A stretch of 64,000 nt of DNA from Candidatus Altimarinota bacterium (GTDB taxonomy: Bacteria; Patescibacteriota; Gracilibacteria; UBA4473), in NCBI GenBank assembly GCA_023143095.1, contig JAGLIF010000002.1, positions 1-64,000 of the forward strand, read 5' to 3'. Shown in pieces: positions 34,294 through 42,893 of the stretch. Every line of letters begins with the position of its first letter. The first letter of the stretch is position 1. Below the pieces are notes generated by a model that made no database searches, was not told the origin of the DNA, and was given only the letters and a program-made list of their open reading frames with translations. The translations under genes and the position numbers were made by a program.

Positions 34294-35216
34294 TTTTTAT
34301 TTTTTTCCAGAGTTTTTTTTAGTTGTTTGTCGAAAAGTCCATTTGGTTTCCAGAACATAACAGCGATTAAAAGACTTGCAAAGAGAATGTTTCTGGTTGC
34401 TCCAACAATTTCATCAGGAAACCCAAAAAATCGAGGTATTTCAGAAATAAATTGCAAAAATAGTACAGAAAGAATACAACCCCAAAAATTGCCTCTTCCG
34501 CCTACAACTACGATCAGAATAGCAAAAATAATTTCGGGGAGAGCAAAGATACTAGGATCTAAAAAAAGTCGGTAGTGTGCATAGAGCACACCAGCAATTC
34601 CAGTAAAACTAGCACTCAAAATTAAGCTCCATATTTTGGCGGAAAAAACATTTTTTCCTACTGATATAGCTGCAAGTTCATCATCTTTAATAGCTCTCAA
34701 GATTCGTCCGTAGGGAGAATGAAAAATTTTATAAAGTAAAAAAAGACAAAAAGAAACGATTATGAAATAAAGGGAAAAAATAGAAAGTGCTGAATCAAAA
34801 TGGTAACCAAAAACGATAGGATTTTCTATTCCACGAATTCCTAAAGGTCCATTTGTTAGACTCATCCAGTTGTTAGCAACAACACTTGTAATCATAGCAG
34901 CACCAAGCGTGGCAATGGCTAAATAATGACCAGAAAGACGCAAGCATAAAAGTCCAAAAAAAGTTGCAAATCCACCCGTAATAAGAATGGCAAGTATTAA
35001 GTTTTCAAAAAATCCAACACCAAATTTAGTGTTTAAAATAGCTGCTGTATAAGCACCAATTCCATAAAAAATAATGTGACCAAGGTTTAAAAGTCCAGTG
35101 AGACCAAAACTCAAATTATAACTTTGTGCCAGAAGCACCAAGATAACGGTTATAGTAAGAAGAGAGAGAATGTATTCGAACATAATGGTTAGTTTTTTAT
35201 TGTCGGAGAGATTCAA
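34290..35216 (-). CDS. livM: Branched-chain amino acid ABC transporter permease
   Basis: Inner-membrane permease with about nine to ten hydrophobic segments in 308 residues. It carries LivM signatures SYNLSFGLTGLLNLGH, the LRLSGHYLAIATLG region and the cytoplasmic EAA-like loop SPYGRILRAIKDDELAA. It overlaps the end of livH by 20 bases and the start of livG by 4. Confidence 0.93.
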   Translation of the reverse strand: MNLSDNKKLTIMFEYILSLLTITVILVLLAQSYNLSFGLTGLLNLGHIIFYGIGAYTAAILNTKFGVGFFENLILAILITGGFATFFGLLCLRLSGHYLAIATLGAAMITSVVANNWMSLTNGPLGIRGIENPIVFGYHFDSALSIFSLYFIIVSFCLFLLYKIFHSPYGRILRAIKDDELAAISVGKNVFSAKIWSLILSASFTGIAGVLYAHYRLFLDPSIFALPEIIFAILIVVVGGRGNFWGCILSVLFLQFISEIPRFFGFPDEIVGATRNILFASLLIAVMFWKPNGLFDKQLKKTLEKNKK

Positions 35217-36201
35217 ATCTTTTTCCCAAAAGACCTTCTGGTTTTATTAAAAGCATTAAAATAAGAATTATGAATGGAATAGCGACAGAAAATCCGCTTG
35301 GAATGATGCCCAGTCCTACTAGTAAATTTTCTGAAACACCAATAAGAAATGCTCCAAATATAGCGCCTCTTATAGATCCTATAGAACCAAGAATTATTGC
35401 AGCAAATGCTTTAATCAAAATATGGACTCCCATGAGAGGTTCTAGGTTTTGTTCAAAACCAAGACAAATGCCAGCAATTCCAGCCATAAGCGCACCGATA
35501 CCAAAAATCCATTGTAGAGACTTATTGACATTAATGCCAAAAGTTTCAGCAACGGCTCTGTTTGAAGAAACAGCACGGATAGATTTTCCGATTTTTGAAT
35601 GTTTCAAAAAAAGGATGAGTGAAATCATTAAAAAAATGGAAAGAGCAACTGTTAGAATTTGAGGATAGGTGGCTAATATAGTATTATTAAAGAAGGAATG
35701 ACTTTTTGAAAAATTATTGGACATGGTTAAAATATTGGCTCCAAAAATAATAAGAATAATGGACTGGATTCCCATAGAAAGACCAATTGAAATCACGAGA
35801 GGAATCATGGAATCTTTTTGAGAGACAGGACGAAAAAAGAATTTTTCAAGTAGTAATCCAACTAAAATAACAAAAAATAATGCTCCTCCGCTAGCTGGTA
35901 AGATTTCCCAATTAAGCCATTTGTGAAACACCATAAAACTATAAGCTCCAAGTGCTACGAGTTCTCCATGAGCAAATTGGATAAATCCTGCAATACTATA
36001 AATCAGGGTTAGTCCAAGTGATACTAATGCAATGAGTGCACCTGAAACAAGACCATTCCATAAAAGTTGAGGGATGATAGTTGCTTTAGTTTCTAAAAAA
36101 GAAAAAATCTCAAGTCCAAAAATCATTATTAATATAAAAGTAGTAATAGGAAAAATTAGTCTTCCTATTACTAGAGTTAGTTTGTAAATTGAGTCCCACA
36201 T
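35197..36201 (-). CDS. livH: Branched-chain amino acid ABC transporter permease
   Basis: Permease partner of LivM. The 334 residues have an N-terminal extension of about 45 residues with a hydrophobic segment. The LivH core follows: NGLVSGALIALVSLGLTLIY, GFIQFAHGELVALGAY and the cytoplasmic loop SKIGKSIRAVSSNRAVAETFG. The end is GLLGKRFESLRQ. It lies 16 bases downstream of the binding-protein gene. Confidence 0.93.
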   Translation of the reverse strand: MWDSIYKLTLVIGRLIFPITTFILIMIFGLEIFSFLETKATIIPQLLWNGLVSGALIALVSLGLTLIYSIAGFIQFAHGELVALGAYSFMVFHKWLNWEILPASGGALFFVILVGLLLEKFFFRPVSQKDSMIPLVISIGLSMGIQSIILIIFGANILTMSNNFSKSHSFFNNTILATYPQILTVALSIFLMISLILFLKHSKIGKSIRAVSSNRAVAETFGINVNKSLQWIFGIGALMAGIAGICLGFEQNLEPLMGVHILIKAFAAIILGSIGSIRGAIFGAFLIGVSENLLVGLGIIPSGFSVAIPFIILILMLLIKPEGLLGKRFESLRQ

Positions 36202-36217
36202 AATTACTTTTATTCTC

Positions 36218-37339
36218 TTATTTTTCGTCTAAGGAAACAAGTTTTTCTCCATCGAAACTAAAAAGGGAGTGTGTGATGTTGATATCTCCATTTTTATCAA
36301 AAGAAATATTTCCAGAAAATCCTTCGTAATTTTGAATATTATAAAGAGCATCTCGAATTTTTTCCGTGTCATTAGATTCTACTTCTTTTAGGGCTTTAGC
36401 TAACATATTAACCGCATCTATTGTTGTAGCGACATAATTTGTATAGATTGGTACTTCTCCAAATTTGGTGGTATAGCTATCTATAAAAGTATTTAAATTT
36501 TCACTATCTGGAACGATAAATTGAGCACCAACATAACTGACTTTTACAAAAAAATCGGAAAACTTTTTAAGTACTTCAGTGTTAGTAACTATTTCGTTAG
36601 ATAAAATAGGTTTGTCCCAGTTTTGTTCTTGTAGTTGTCGAATAAGGATTTCAAATTTTGCAGGAGATTGTGGAATTAATAAAACGCCTTCTATATTTTC
36701 ATTTTTAAGTTTAGTAATTCTCGTTTTAAAATCCGATTCGGTAGGAAGATAATTTTCTTCAACAATTTCTCCAGTAAAATGTTCTTTGAAAGTACTGGCA
36801 ATACCGATACTATAGTCTGTTTGTTCAGTAATCATTCCTACTTTTTTAAAATTTTTATTAGCATAGTCGGCTAGGATTGATCCTTGTGAATTATCAGAAG
36901 GAGATGTTCGAAAAACAAAGTCGCCAGCAGATGTAATCTCTGGACTAGAAGAAGCGGAAGAAAGTAAAATAACTTTTTTCTTTTCGGTGATAGGTGCAGC
37001 ACCAAGAGTTTCACCTGAACAAACACCTCCCAAAATAGCAGTTACTTTGTCTATATTGACAAGTTTTTGTGTGGAGCGAGAACTATCACCTGGATTACAT
37101 TTGCCATCTTCCCAGAGTATTTCTATGTTTTTACCATTAATACCACCATCATTGTTTATTGTTTCTATTGCTAGATTAGTTACATTTTGTATCATGAGTC
37201 CAACAGTAGCGCCATCACCTGAAAGAGGTGCGATACCTCCAATTTTTATTGTTTCAGGATTATTATCTGTGTTGCTTATGTTTTCTTCACAGCCCCAAAG
37301 GAGAAATGGTGCAACTAAAAAGATTAAAAGTTTTTTCAT
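36218..37339 (-). CDS. livK: Branched-chain amino acid-binding lipoprotein
   Basis: Periplasmic-type receptor of the Liv transporter. I start at MKKLLIFLVAPFLLWGC (37339): a signal peptide with lipobox LWGC, giving a membrane-anchored lipoprotein of 373 residues. The Leu/Ile/Val-binding fold shows IKIGGIAPLSGDGATVG, GGINGKNIEILWEDGKC, ILGGVCSGETLGAAPI and FRTSPSDNSQG. It is the first gene of the liv operon. The true ligand is inferred from the operon. Confidence 0.93.
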   Translation of the reverse strand: MKKLLIFLVAPFLLWGCEENISNTDNNPETIKIGGIAPLSGDGATVGLMIQNVTNLAIETINNDGGINGKNIEILWEDGKCNPGDSSRSTQKLVNIDKVTAILGGVCSGETLGAAPITEKKKVILLSSASSSPEITSAGDFVFRTSPSDNSQGSILADYANKNFKKVGMITEQTDYSIGIASTFKEHFTGEIVEENYLPTESDFKTRITKLKNENIEGVLLIPQSPAKFEILIRQLQEQNWDKPILSNEIVTNTEVLKKFSDFFVKVSYVGAQFIVPDSENLNTFIDSYTTKFGEVPIYTNYVATTIDAVNMLAKALKEVESNDTEKIRDALYNIQNYEGFSGNISFDKNGDINITHSLFSFDGEKLVSLDEK

Positions 37340-37586
37340 GGTTTTCTGAGTAAATAAAAAGATTAAATTCAATCTTAATTATTCTTAAAACATCAAGAGA
37401 GTCAATCATTTTTTTTTTGATAAATAAACTTATTATCAAAAAATCAACATTTTGTGATTCTTTATTTTTTTATTATACTAAAGAAAACATTGATAAACTT
37501 AGAAAAATAATAAAATAATAAAAAAACAATTCGCCAAAAATACTAGAATTTTTTGTGGCGAAGACTTTATCAGAATTTTTTTTAAA

Positions 37587-38267
37587 ATGATGTCAGAATT
37601 ATTTATAGTGGCGACACCGATTGGGAATTTGGAAGATATTTCTTTTCGGGCAGTAAAAACTTTAAAAGAAGTTGATTTTATTATTTGTGAGGATACACGA
37701 CATACCAAGATTTTATTGAATCGATATGATATTCAGACGAAATCATTGGTTTCTTTTCATGCACAGAGTTCTGAAACTAAAGCTATGGAAATTAGTAAGA
37801 GAATAAAGAATGGAAAAACTGCGGCATTGATTTCTGATGCGGGAACGCCAGGAATTTCTGATCCAGGATTTAAATTGATTAAATTTTGTGTGGAAAAGGG
37901 GATAAAATTGATTCCTATCCCTGGAGTGAGTGCTTTTTTGACCTTGATTTCAGTGAGTGGATTTCCAATTGATAAATTTTATTTTGGTGGATTTTTGCCT
38001 CACAAAAAAGGACGACAAACAATTTTAAAAAATTTAGCAGAAAGTGAAGTTTCACAGGTTTTTTATGAATCGGTTCATCGTTTTTCCAAGTTGTTGGGAG
38101 AACTAGAAAACTTTGTTGGTGGAGATAGGAAGATATGTGTGGGAAGGGAATTGACTAAATTGCACGAAGAAATTTTTCGAGGGACGGTAAAGCAGGCACA
38201 AGCACATTTTAAAAAAGAGAATACGAGAGGGGAATTTGTTGTATTGGTTGGACCGAAAAGTTTTTAA
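37587..38267 (+). CDS. rsmI: 16S rRNA 2'-O-ribose C1402 methyltransferase
   Basis: SAM-dependent tetrapyrrole-methylase-fold enzyme. The 226 residues carry ELFIVATPIGNLEDIS, CEDTRHTKILL, ALISDAGTPGISDPG and the PGVSAFLTLISVSGF segment. It lacks the longer C-terminal domain of some RsmI proteins. The start may be either of two adjacent ATGs. It diverges from livK; repeat R1 begins immediately after its stop. Confidence 0.94.
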   Translation: MMSELFIVATPIGNLEDISFRAVKTLKEVDFIICEDTRHTKILLNRYDIQTKSLVSFHAQSSETKAMEISKRIKNGKTAALISDAGTPGISDPGFKLIKFCVEKGIKLIPIPGVSAFLTLISVSGFPIDKFYFGGFLPHKKGRQTILKNLAESEVSQVFYESVHRFSKLLGELENFVGGDRKICVGRELTKLHEEIFRGTVKQAQAHFKKENTRGEFVVLVGPKSF

Positions 38268-38338
38268 GGAAGGTCTGATAAATAACTTTATTTCTATAAA
38301 ATTAATTATTTTTTCATAGAATTTATTTTATACTTTCA
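38268..38338 (+). repeat. Repeat R1, nearly full-length copy with decayed right end
   Basis: GGAAGGTCTGATAAATAAC, then TTTATTTCTATAAAATTAAT, matching the complete R1 at 41802 base for base over most of its interior. The right end (AGAATTTATTTTATACTTTC) is recognisable but diverged. It abuts the rsmI stop codon. Confidence 0.8.
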
Positions 38339-38382
38339 GATGACAAACCCATTTATTTCTTGTAAATTGAAGTTATAAAAAA

Positions 38383-38652
38383 ATGACGCAAAAATTAACA
38401 CATCTTCGGAAACAACTTGATGAAATTGACGATGGTATTTTGGTGCTTTTGGATAAACGCATGAAGTTGGCGGTAAAAATCGCTGAGGTTAAAAAGAAGA
38501 TAGGAAAACCTATTCTTGATATTGTTAGAGAAGAGGATCTTTTCCAAAAATTAAAAGACAGAAACAAAAAAACAATTTTACCAGACGAAAAAATGCTTGA
38601 AATTTGGGGAAAAATTGTAGAGCTTTCACGAGAAATGCAGGAAAGATGTTAA
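38383..38652 (+). CDS. aroQ: Chorismate mutase, AroQ type
   Basis: Rearranges chorismate to prephenate for Phe and Tyr synthesis. The 89-residue all-helical monofunctional domain has the AroQ pattern LRKQLDEIDDGILVLLDKRM, AVKIAEVKKKIGKPILD (catalytic Lys and Arg region), REEDLFQKL and a C-terminal helix. With the EPSP synthase at 3511 it suggests that a shikimate/aromatic pathway operates, though the genes are dispersed. Confidence 0.88.
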   Translation: MTQKLTHLRKQLDEIDDGILVLLDKRMKLAVKIAEVKKKIGKPILDIVREEDLFQKLKDRNKKTILPDEKMLEIWGKIVELSREMQERC

Positions 38653-38670
38653 GGAAATAAAACTTGCAAC

Positions 38671-38830
38671 AAAAAAACAAAATATCGTAGATCCCGTTTC
38701 AAGAACGGGAAGACATTTTTTATCATTCAGGAATACAATTTTAGAAATGGGTTCCTGCTTTCGCGGGAATGATGGAAAACATCCTGTTGTTACAGGAATG
38801 AAGGAGAAGAGGAAGGAATGAGGATGGGGA
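38671..38830. repeat. Repeat R3 followed by R2 and degenerate R2-like units
   Basis: R3 (AATATCGTAGATCCCGTTTC, AAGAACGGGAAGACA) occupies 38681-38717. At 38747-38773 there is an R2 variant with changed but paired arms (GGTTCCTGCtttcGCGGGAATGA). It is followed by ATCCTGTtgttACAGGAAT and two GGAATGA fragments. The stretch fills the gap between convergent aroQ and hydA. Confidence 0.8.
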
Positions 38831-38848
38831 GGATGGCACTTTGTGTCC

Positions 38849-40150
38849 TTATTCCCACTTCACTTTCAAAAAGTGAGTTGAGCAGGAGAAACATGGGTCA
38901 AATGCTCGTACGAGTTTTTCGATTTCTTTTACCAATAGTTCTTTCGATTTGTTCGGTTCCTTTTCTAACACCTGATTGAGGTATTGTTTGACACTTAGCT
39001 CCATGTCAGCGAGGTTCTGAACGGTTGGTGTAATGATATTGGCTTTTTCAAGAATTCCTTTTTTATTGAAAGTATAATCATGAAAGAGGATACCGCGAGG
39101 GGCTTCAATGGCTCCGATGCCTTGACATGATTTTGTTTTTTTAAAATCGATTTTTATAGGTATTTCAGGTTTAAATTTATTATTTTCCAAAATTTCAATT
39201 GCGCGTTCACTCCAATGAAGTATCTCCAAGGCTTGTGCTAGATTATTGAGGAATAAATTGGAAGAAGGAAATTTAACTTTGTATTTTTTTATAAGAGCTT
39301 TGGTTCGCATGGAAAGACGATCACCTGCATTATTGATTCGTGCCAAGGCGCCAGTCATAAATTCTTTGCCTTTTAGTGATGCAAATTTAGCAGAAGAGCC
39401 TTTGTGGAAATATTCTTCGACGAAGGTTTTGTAGCAATCAGCATCGAATGATATACCAGTATTAGAAACAATTTTTCCAGTATGGAGTGGAAATGTTTCA
39501 TGATTTTCAATGGAAATGAAGACAGAGTCTTCTTTTTCATATTCTGGAATTTCAAGTCCAGCAAAAAGTGTAATAGTTTTTTCAAGCAGAGGGAGAATAT
39601 TTGTTAGTTCTTCTTTTATTTTTTGAAATTTTGATGCTTCTGCAATTTTTGTAAAACCTCCAACAATGCTAGAAAAAGGATGCATATCTCGTCCGCCAAC
39701 AAGTGTGATCAGCTCATTTCCTACTCGGATAATTTCTAGACAATCCTTGATTGTTTGGTTGTGATCTTTTGCCATTTCGATGGCGTTTCCATATCCCATA
39801 TAATCGGGAAGAGAAAAGAAATAAATATGTGAAGCATGACTTCGGATGCGTTCCCCGATAGTGATTAATTCTCGAAGCAATTTTGTTTGATAACTTGGTT
39901 TTACACAAAAGGCTTTTTCTATTGCCATTAGAGAAGTAATAGTGTGTGCACAGGAGCAAATTCCACAAATACGAGAGGTAATCATTGTTATTTCGTTGTA
40001 AGAGCGTCCTTTGATGAGATTTTCAAAATATCGGGCGCCTTCTACAGAATGTACATGACATTCTTCAATTTTTCCATCATTAATTTTGATATGCACTTCT
40101 GCATGACCTTCTACTTTGGTGATGTGATTGAGAGTGATTTTTTTTGTCAT
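38849..40150 (-). CDS. hydA: NiFe hydrogenase large subunit (group 3b, sulfhydrogenase alpha type)
   Basis: Carries the NiFe active site for H2 oxidation or evolution coupled to NAD(P). Of 433 residues, the N-terminal metal motif is SRICGICSCAH (two Cys) near residue 60 and the C-terminal one is DPCFSCSTH. The His is followed by only FLKVKWE, the likely tail cut off after nickel insertion by the endopeptidase encoded at 44319. The gene order hydB-hydG-hydD-hydA is that of the Pyrococcus soluble hydrogenase. Confidence 0.94.
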   Translation of the reverse strand: MTKKITLNHITKVEGHAEVHIKINDGKIEECHVHSVEGARYFENLIKGRSYNEITMITSRICGICSCAHTITSLMAIEKAFCVKPSYQTKLLRELITIGERIRSHASHIYFFSLPDYMGYGNAIEMAKDHNQTIKDCLEIIRVGNELITLVGGRDMHPFSSIVGGFTKIAEASKFQKIKEELTNILPLLEKTITLFAGLEIPEYEKEDSVFISIENHETFPLHTGKIVSNTGISFDADCYKTFVEEYFHKGSSAKFASLKGKEFMTGALARINNAGDRLSMRTKALIKKYKVKFPSSNLFLNNLAQALEILHWSERAIEILENNKFKPEIPIKIDFKKTKSCQGIGAIEAPRGILFHDYTFNKKGILEKANIITPTVQNLADMELSVKQYLNQVLEKEPNKSKELLVKEIEKLVRAFDPCFSCSTHFLKVKWE

Positions 40151-40162
40151 TTTTCTAAAATT

Positions 40163-40960
40163 TTATTTTGGAGCGGGGATGAGGGGATTTATCTTTTTTT
40201 CTTTAACTTCTTTATCAATCATTTGTTTAAATTTTACTCCTGCAAATCGATTAAGATGATTAAAAATCGTTTCTTTTGGAATACCTTTGGATTCTAGCAG
40301 TTTGAAATATGCTTCAAAGTTTGCATCTTTGTATGGTCCTCGACATCCAATGCAGGCATAATTTTCATGAGGGCACATTACAGAGCAGTTTCCAAAAGTT
40401 ACAGGTCCCATACATTCTATGCCTTCTTCCAATAGACATCCTCGTTCTTGTAGGTTACATTTATAACAAATTGGTTTTTGATAGGTTCGAAATTCTTTTC
40501 CCAAAAAAGTTTGTTTGATGAATTGTAAAAATTCTTGTTTATCTACAGGACATCCATAAAGATAAGCGTCTACTTTTACATATGCGTCAATCGGCATTGG
40601 ATTTAGTTCTTGAAATTGTTTGAGTTCTTTTTTTGTATAAACAGATTGTTCCAAATTTTTATTATTCATGAAATTTTTAATGGCTGGTACGCATCCATCA
40701 GTTGCACATGAACCAATTGCAACGAGTATTTTTGTTTTTTTTCGAATTTCCTTGAGTTCTCGCAGATCTTTTTCGTTAACAACGACTCCTTCTAAAAAAA
40801 CAAGATCCAAATTATCATGAATATTTTTTTCTTTTCCTGCAGGAAAAGCTCGTAAGTCTACAGCTTCAATGATGTCGAGTAACTCTTTTTGATATAGGAT
40901 ATTGAGCTGACAACCCATACATCCTGTGATTCCATAGATACCGACTTTAGGTTTTTTCAT
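40163..40960 (-). CDS. hydD: NiFe hydrogenase small subunit (sulfhydrogenase delta type)
   Basis: FeS-cluster subunit that passes electrons between HydA and the diaphorase part. I start at MKKPKVGIYGITGC (40960), one base after the hydG stop; an upstream ATG would overlap hydG. Cluster-ligand Cys lie in GITGCMGCQLN, IGSCATDGCVPA, CNLQERGC and a four-Cys region CSVMCPHENYACIGCRG. The protein has 265 residues. It is tightly packed between hydG and hydA. Confidence 0.92.
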   Translation of the reverse strand: MKKPKVGIYGITGCMGCQLNILYQKELLDIIEAVDLRAFPAGKEKNIHDNLDLVFLEGVVVNEKDLRELKEIRKKTKILVAIGSCATDGCVPAIKNFMNNKNLEQSVYTKKELKQFQELNPMPIDAYVKVDAYLYGCPVDKQEFLQFIKQTFLGKEFRTYQKPICYKCNLQERGCLLEEGIECMGPVTFGNCSVMCPHENYACIGCRGPYKDANFEAYFKLLESKGIPKETIFNHLNRFAGVKFKQMIDKEVKEKKINPLIPAPK

Positions 40961-40961
40961 T

Positions 40962-41735
40962 TTAGTAGAGTTCATCATAACGAAACACAGGACCGTCTGT
41001 ACAACAATATTTTCCTTTGATCATGCAGTGTCCACATCGTCCTACGGCACATTTCATTTGTCGTTCTTCTGATACATAAATTTGTGATTTCATAAATCCT
41101 TTTTCGAGTAACATTTTAGCTGTATTGGTAATCATGATTGGGGGACCACAGAGAAAAATAAGTTTATTTTTTGTGACTTTTAAATTTTCCAGAATGTTGG
41201 TTACAAATCCTTTTTTAGCTTTGGGATGTTTGTGTTCTTCACTTAATGTAAATGCAAGTGACATATCTTTTTTCTGCCATTTTTCAAAATCTGATTCAAA
41301 TAAAATATCTTTTTCTCCACGAAATCCAAAGAAAATTTCAACCGTTCCAAATTTTTCTCGGTATTTAGATAGATGTTCCAAAATACCTCGCAATGGAGCA
41401 ACTCCAGATCCGCCACCAATGATAACCATATCTTTATTATGAAATTGTTCCATTTCATATCCGTGTCCATACGGACCTCGAAGTCCTATTTGGTCTCCTT
41501 TTTTGAGATTGCAGAGCTTATTAGTTACATTTCCTACAGATCGAATTGAGAGTTCAAAGAAGTTTTCTGAATGCGAACAAATCGAAATAGCTGATTCGCC
41601 AATTCCCAAAAGAGAACACTGAAAAAACTGTCCAGGATCGTGTGATATGGTGGTTTTGAATCGAAACAAAAATTGATCTTCTGTTTGTTGTGATATTTTA
41701 TCAATTGGAAGAAATACGATTTCATCTTCTGCCAT
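40962..41735 (-). CDS. hydG: Hydrogenase FAD/NAD(P)-binding subunit (sulfhydrogenase gamma type)
   Basis: Diaphorase subunit linking the hydrogenase to NAD(P)H. I start at MAEDEIVFLPIDKI (41735); an ATG 54 bases upstream is possible. A ferredoxin-reductase-like fold is shown by QIGLRGPYGHGYEM (FAD) and IGGGSGVAPLRGIL (NAD(P)). The C-terminus has the [2Fe-2S] Cys set CAVGRCGHCMIKGKYCCTDG. It lies downstream of hydB, with the R1 element in between. Confidence 0.92.
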   Translation of the reverse strand: MAEDEIVFLPIDKISQQTEDQFLFRFKTTISHDPGQFFQCSLLGIGESAISICSHSENFFELSIRSVGNVTNKLCNLKKGDQIGLRGPYGHGYEMEQFHNKDMVIIGGGSGVAPLRGILEHLSKYREKFGTVEIFFGFRGEKDILFESDFEKWQKKDMSLAFTLSEEHKHPKAKKGFVTNILENLKVTKNKLIFLCGPPIMITNTAKMLLEKGFMKSQIYVSEERQMKCAVGRCGHCMIKGKYCCTDGPVFRYDELY

Positions 41736-41801
41736 TTTTTTATTTTTGGAGAAGATAAAATTTTTAGTTTGTGAGCATTTTTTTTTCATTTGTTCATTTT
41801 A

Positions 41802-41874
41802 GGAGATTTTGATAAATAACTTTATTTCTATAAAATTGATTATTTTTAGTTAGAGTTTATTTATCAGAGGTTCC
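41802..41874. mobile_element. Complete MITE-like element R1 (73 bp) with TTTA target duplication
   Basis: The left end GGAGATTTTGATAAATAAC and the right end, read on minus as GGAACCTCTGATAAATAAAC, form imperfect terminal inverted repeats. An AT-rich interior lies between them. The element is flanked on both sides by TTTA, a likely 4-bp target duplication. It encodes nothing. It lies between hydB and hydG, and its right end supplies the last codons and the stop of hydB. Partial or degenerate copies lie at about 26121, 33517, 38268, 44889, 48132, 53050 and 54958. Confidence 0.75.
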
Positions 41875-42828
41875 TTTATTAATAAGTGAAACCCAATCAA
41901 TTTTGGTAGGACAACCTCGGATACATCGTCCGCATCCTGTACACATGGATTCACCAAACTGTTCTTTGAAATAATCAAGTTTATGAAAAATCCGATGTTT
42001 GAATCGGTCTAGTCGTTCTCCTCGAAAATGGTGTTTACCAGAGACTAGGGTAAAGTCTTTGTACATGCAACTGTCCCATTGGACGCATCGTTTACCGCAA
42101 GTTCCTTTTAGATTTGATTCGTCTTCAATATCAAAACACAGGCAGGTAGGGCAAAGGATTGTACAAGTTCCACAACTCAAGCAATCTTTTTCTCCTTTCT
42201 TCCAAATTTCATTGTTTTCAAAGTATTTTTTTATATCAGTGGTATTGAGTTTTTTTTCGCATTTCGCTAGTTCTTTTTCGTAATCTTCGGCTTTTAGTTT
42301 TAATTTTTTTAATATCTTTTCACCTTTAGGTGATCCGATTTTTATATGAAAATTGTCTCCTCGATCAAAAAGACATAGGTCATATTTGTGTTGCAATTTC
42401 ATTGAATCACAAAAACAATATTCATCTTGTGGGGTGTCACACCACAATCCTACGAGTAGTAGGTTTTCACGAAATTTTTTATAAAATGGGAGTTTTGGTT
42501 TTTGATTTAAAAAAAGTTTGTCATTTATTGCAAATGCATTGAGATCACAAAGTCGAAGTCCAAAAAGCACTTTTGGAGAAGGGTTTTCATTCCATTTTTC
42601 CGTCTTTTCTCCCTTAAATTTAAATAAAGTTTGTTTTTCTGGAAAGACATATTTTTTACTAGAAAACCAAGAAATTCCTTCCCAAGTGATTTCTTTGGGA
42701 TTCTCGATTTTTTCCATTCGTAAGAATTTATCTTTTTTCACAGGAGCAATTACTTCACCAAAGGACTGTAAAGCGGTGAATAATGTACCAAACTCTTTTT
42801 TGGGAAGACAGAATCCTTTTTTATGCAT
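41857..42828 (-). CDS. hydB: Hydrogenase FeS subunit (sulfhydrogenase beta type)
   Basis: Electron-transfer subunit with two [4Fe-4S] clusters. Of 323 residues, N-terminal HydB-type sequence (FGLRLCDLNAFAINDK) is followed by CLSCGTCTILCPTCLC near residue 217. A Cys-rich linker (GKRCVQWDSC) and CTGCGRCIRGCPTKID near residue 298 follow. The final residues GTSDK and the TAA stop come from the inserted R1 element, so the native C-terminus was probably different. Confidence 0.92.
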   Translation of the reverse strand: MHKKGFCLPKKEFGTLFTALQSFGEVIAPVKKDKFLRMEKIENPKEITWEGISWFSSKKYVFPEKQTLFKFKGEKTEKWNENPSPKVLFGLRLCDLNAFAINDKLFLNQKPKLPFYKKFRENLLLVGLWCDTPQDEYCFCDSMKLQHKYDLCLFDRGDNFHIKIGSPKGEKILKKLKLKAEDYEKELAKCEKKLNTTDIKKYFENNEIWKKGEKDCLSCGTCTILCPTCLCFDIEDESNLKGTCGKRCVQWDSCMYKDFTLVSGKHHFRGERLDRFKHRIFHKLDYFKEQFGESMCTGCGRCIRGCPTKIDWVSLINKGTSDK

Positions 42829-42893
42829 ATTTTTTTTAAAAAAATTTCTTTCAATTTTATTCTATAGAAGAGCATGAAAAGAGTGAAATTTTT

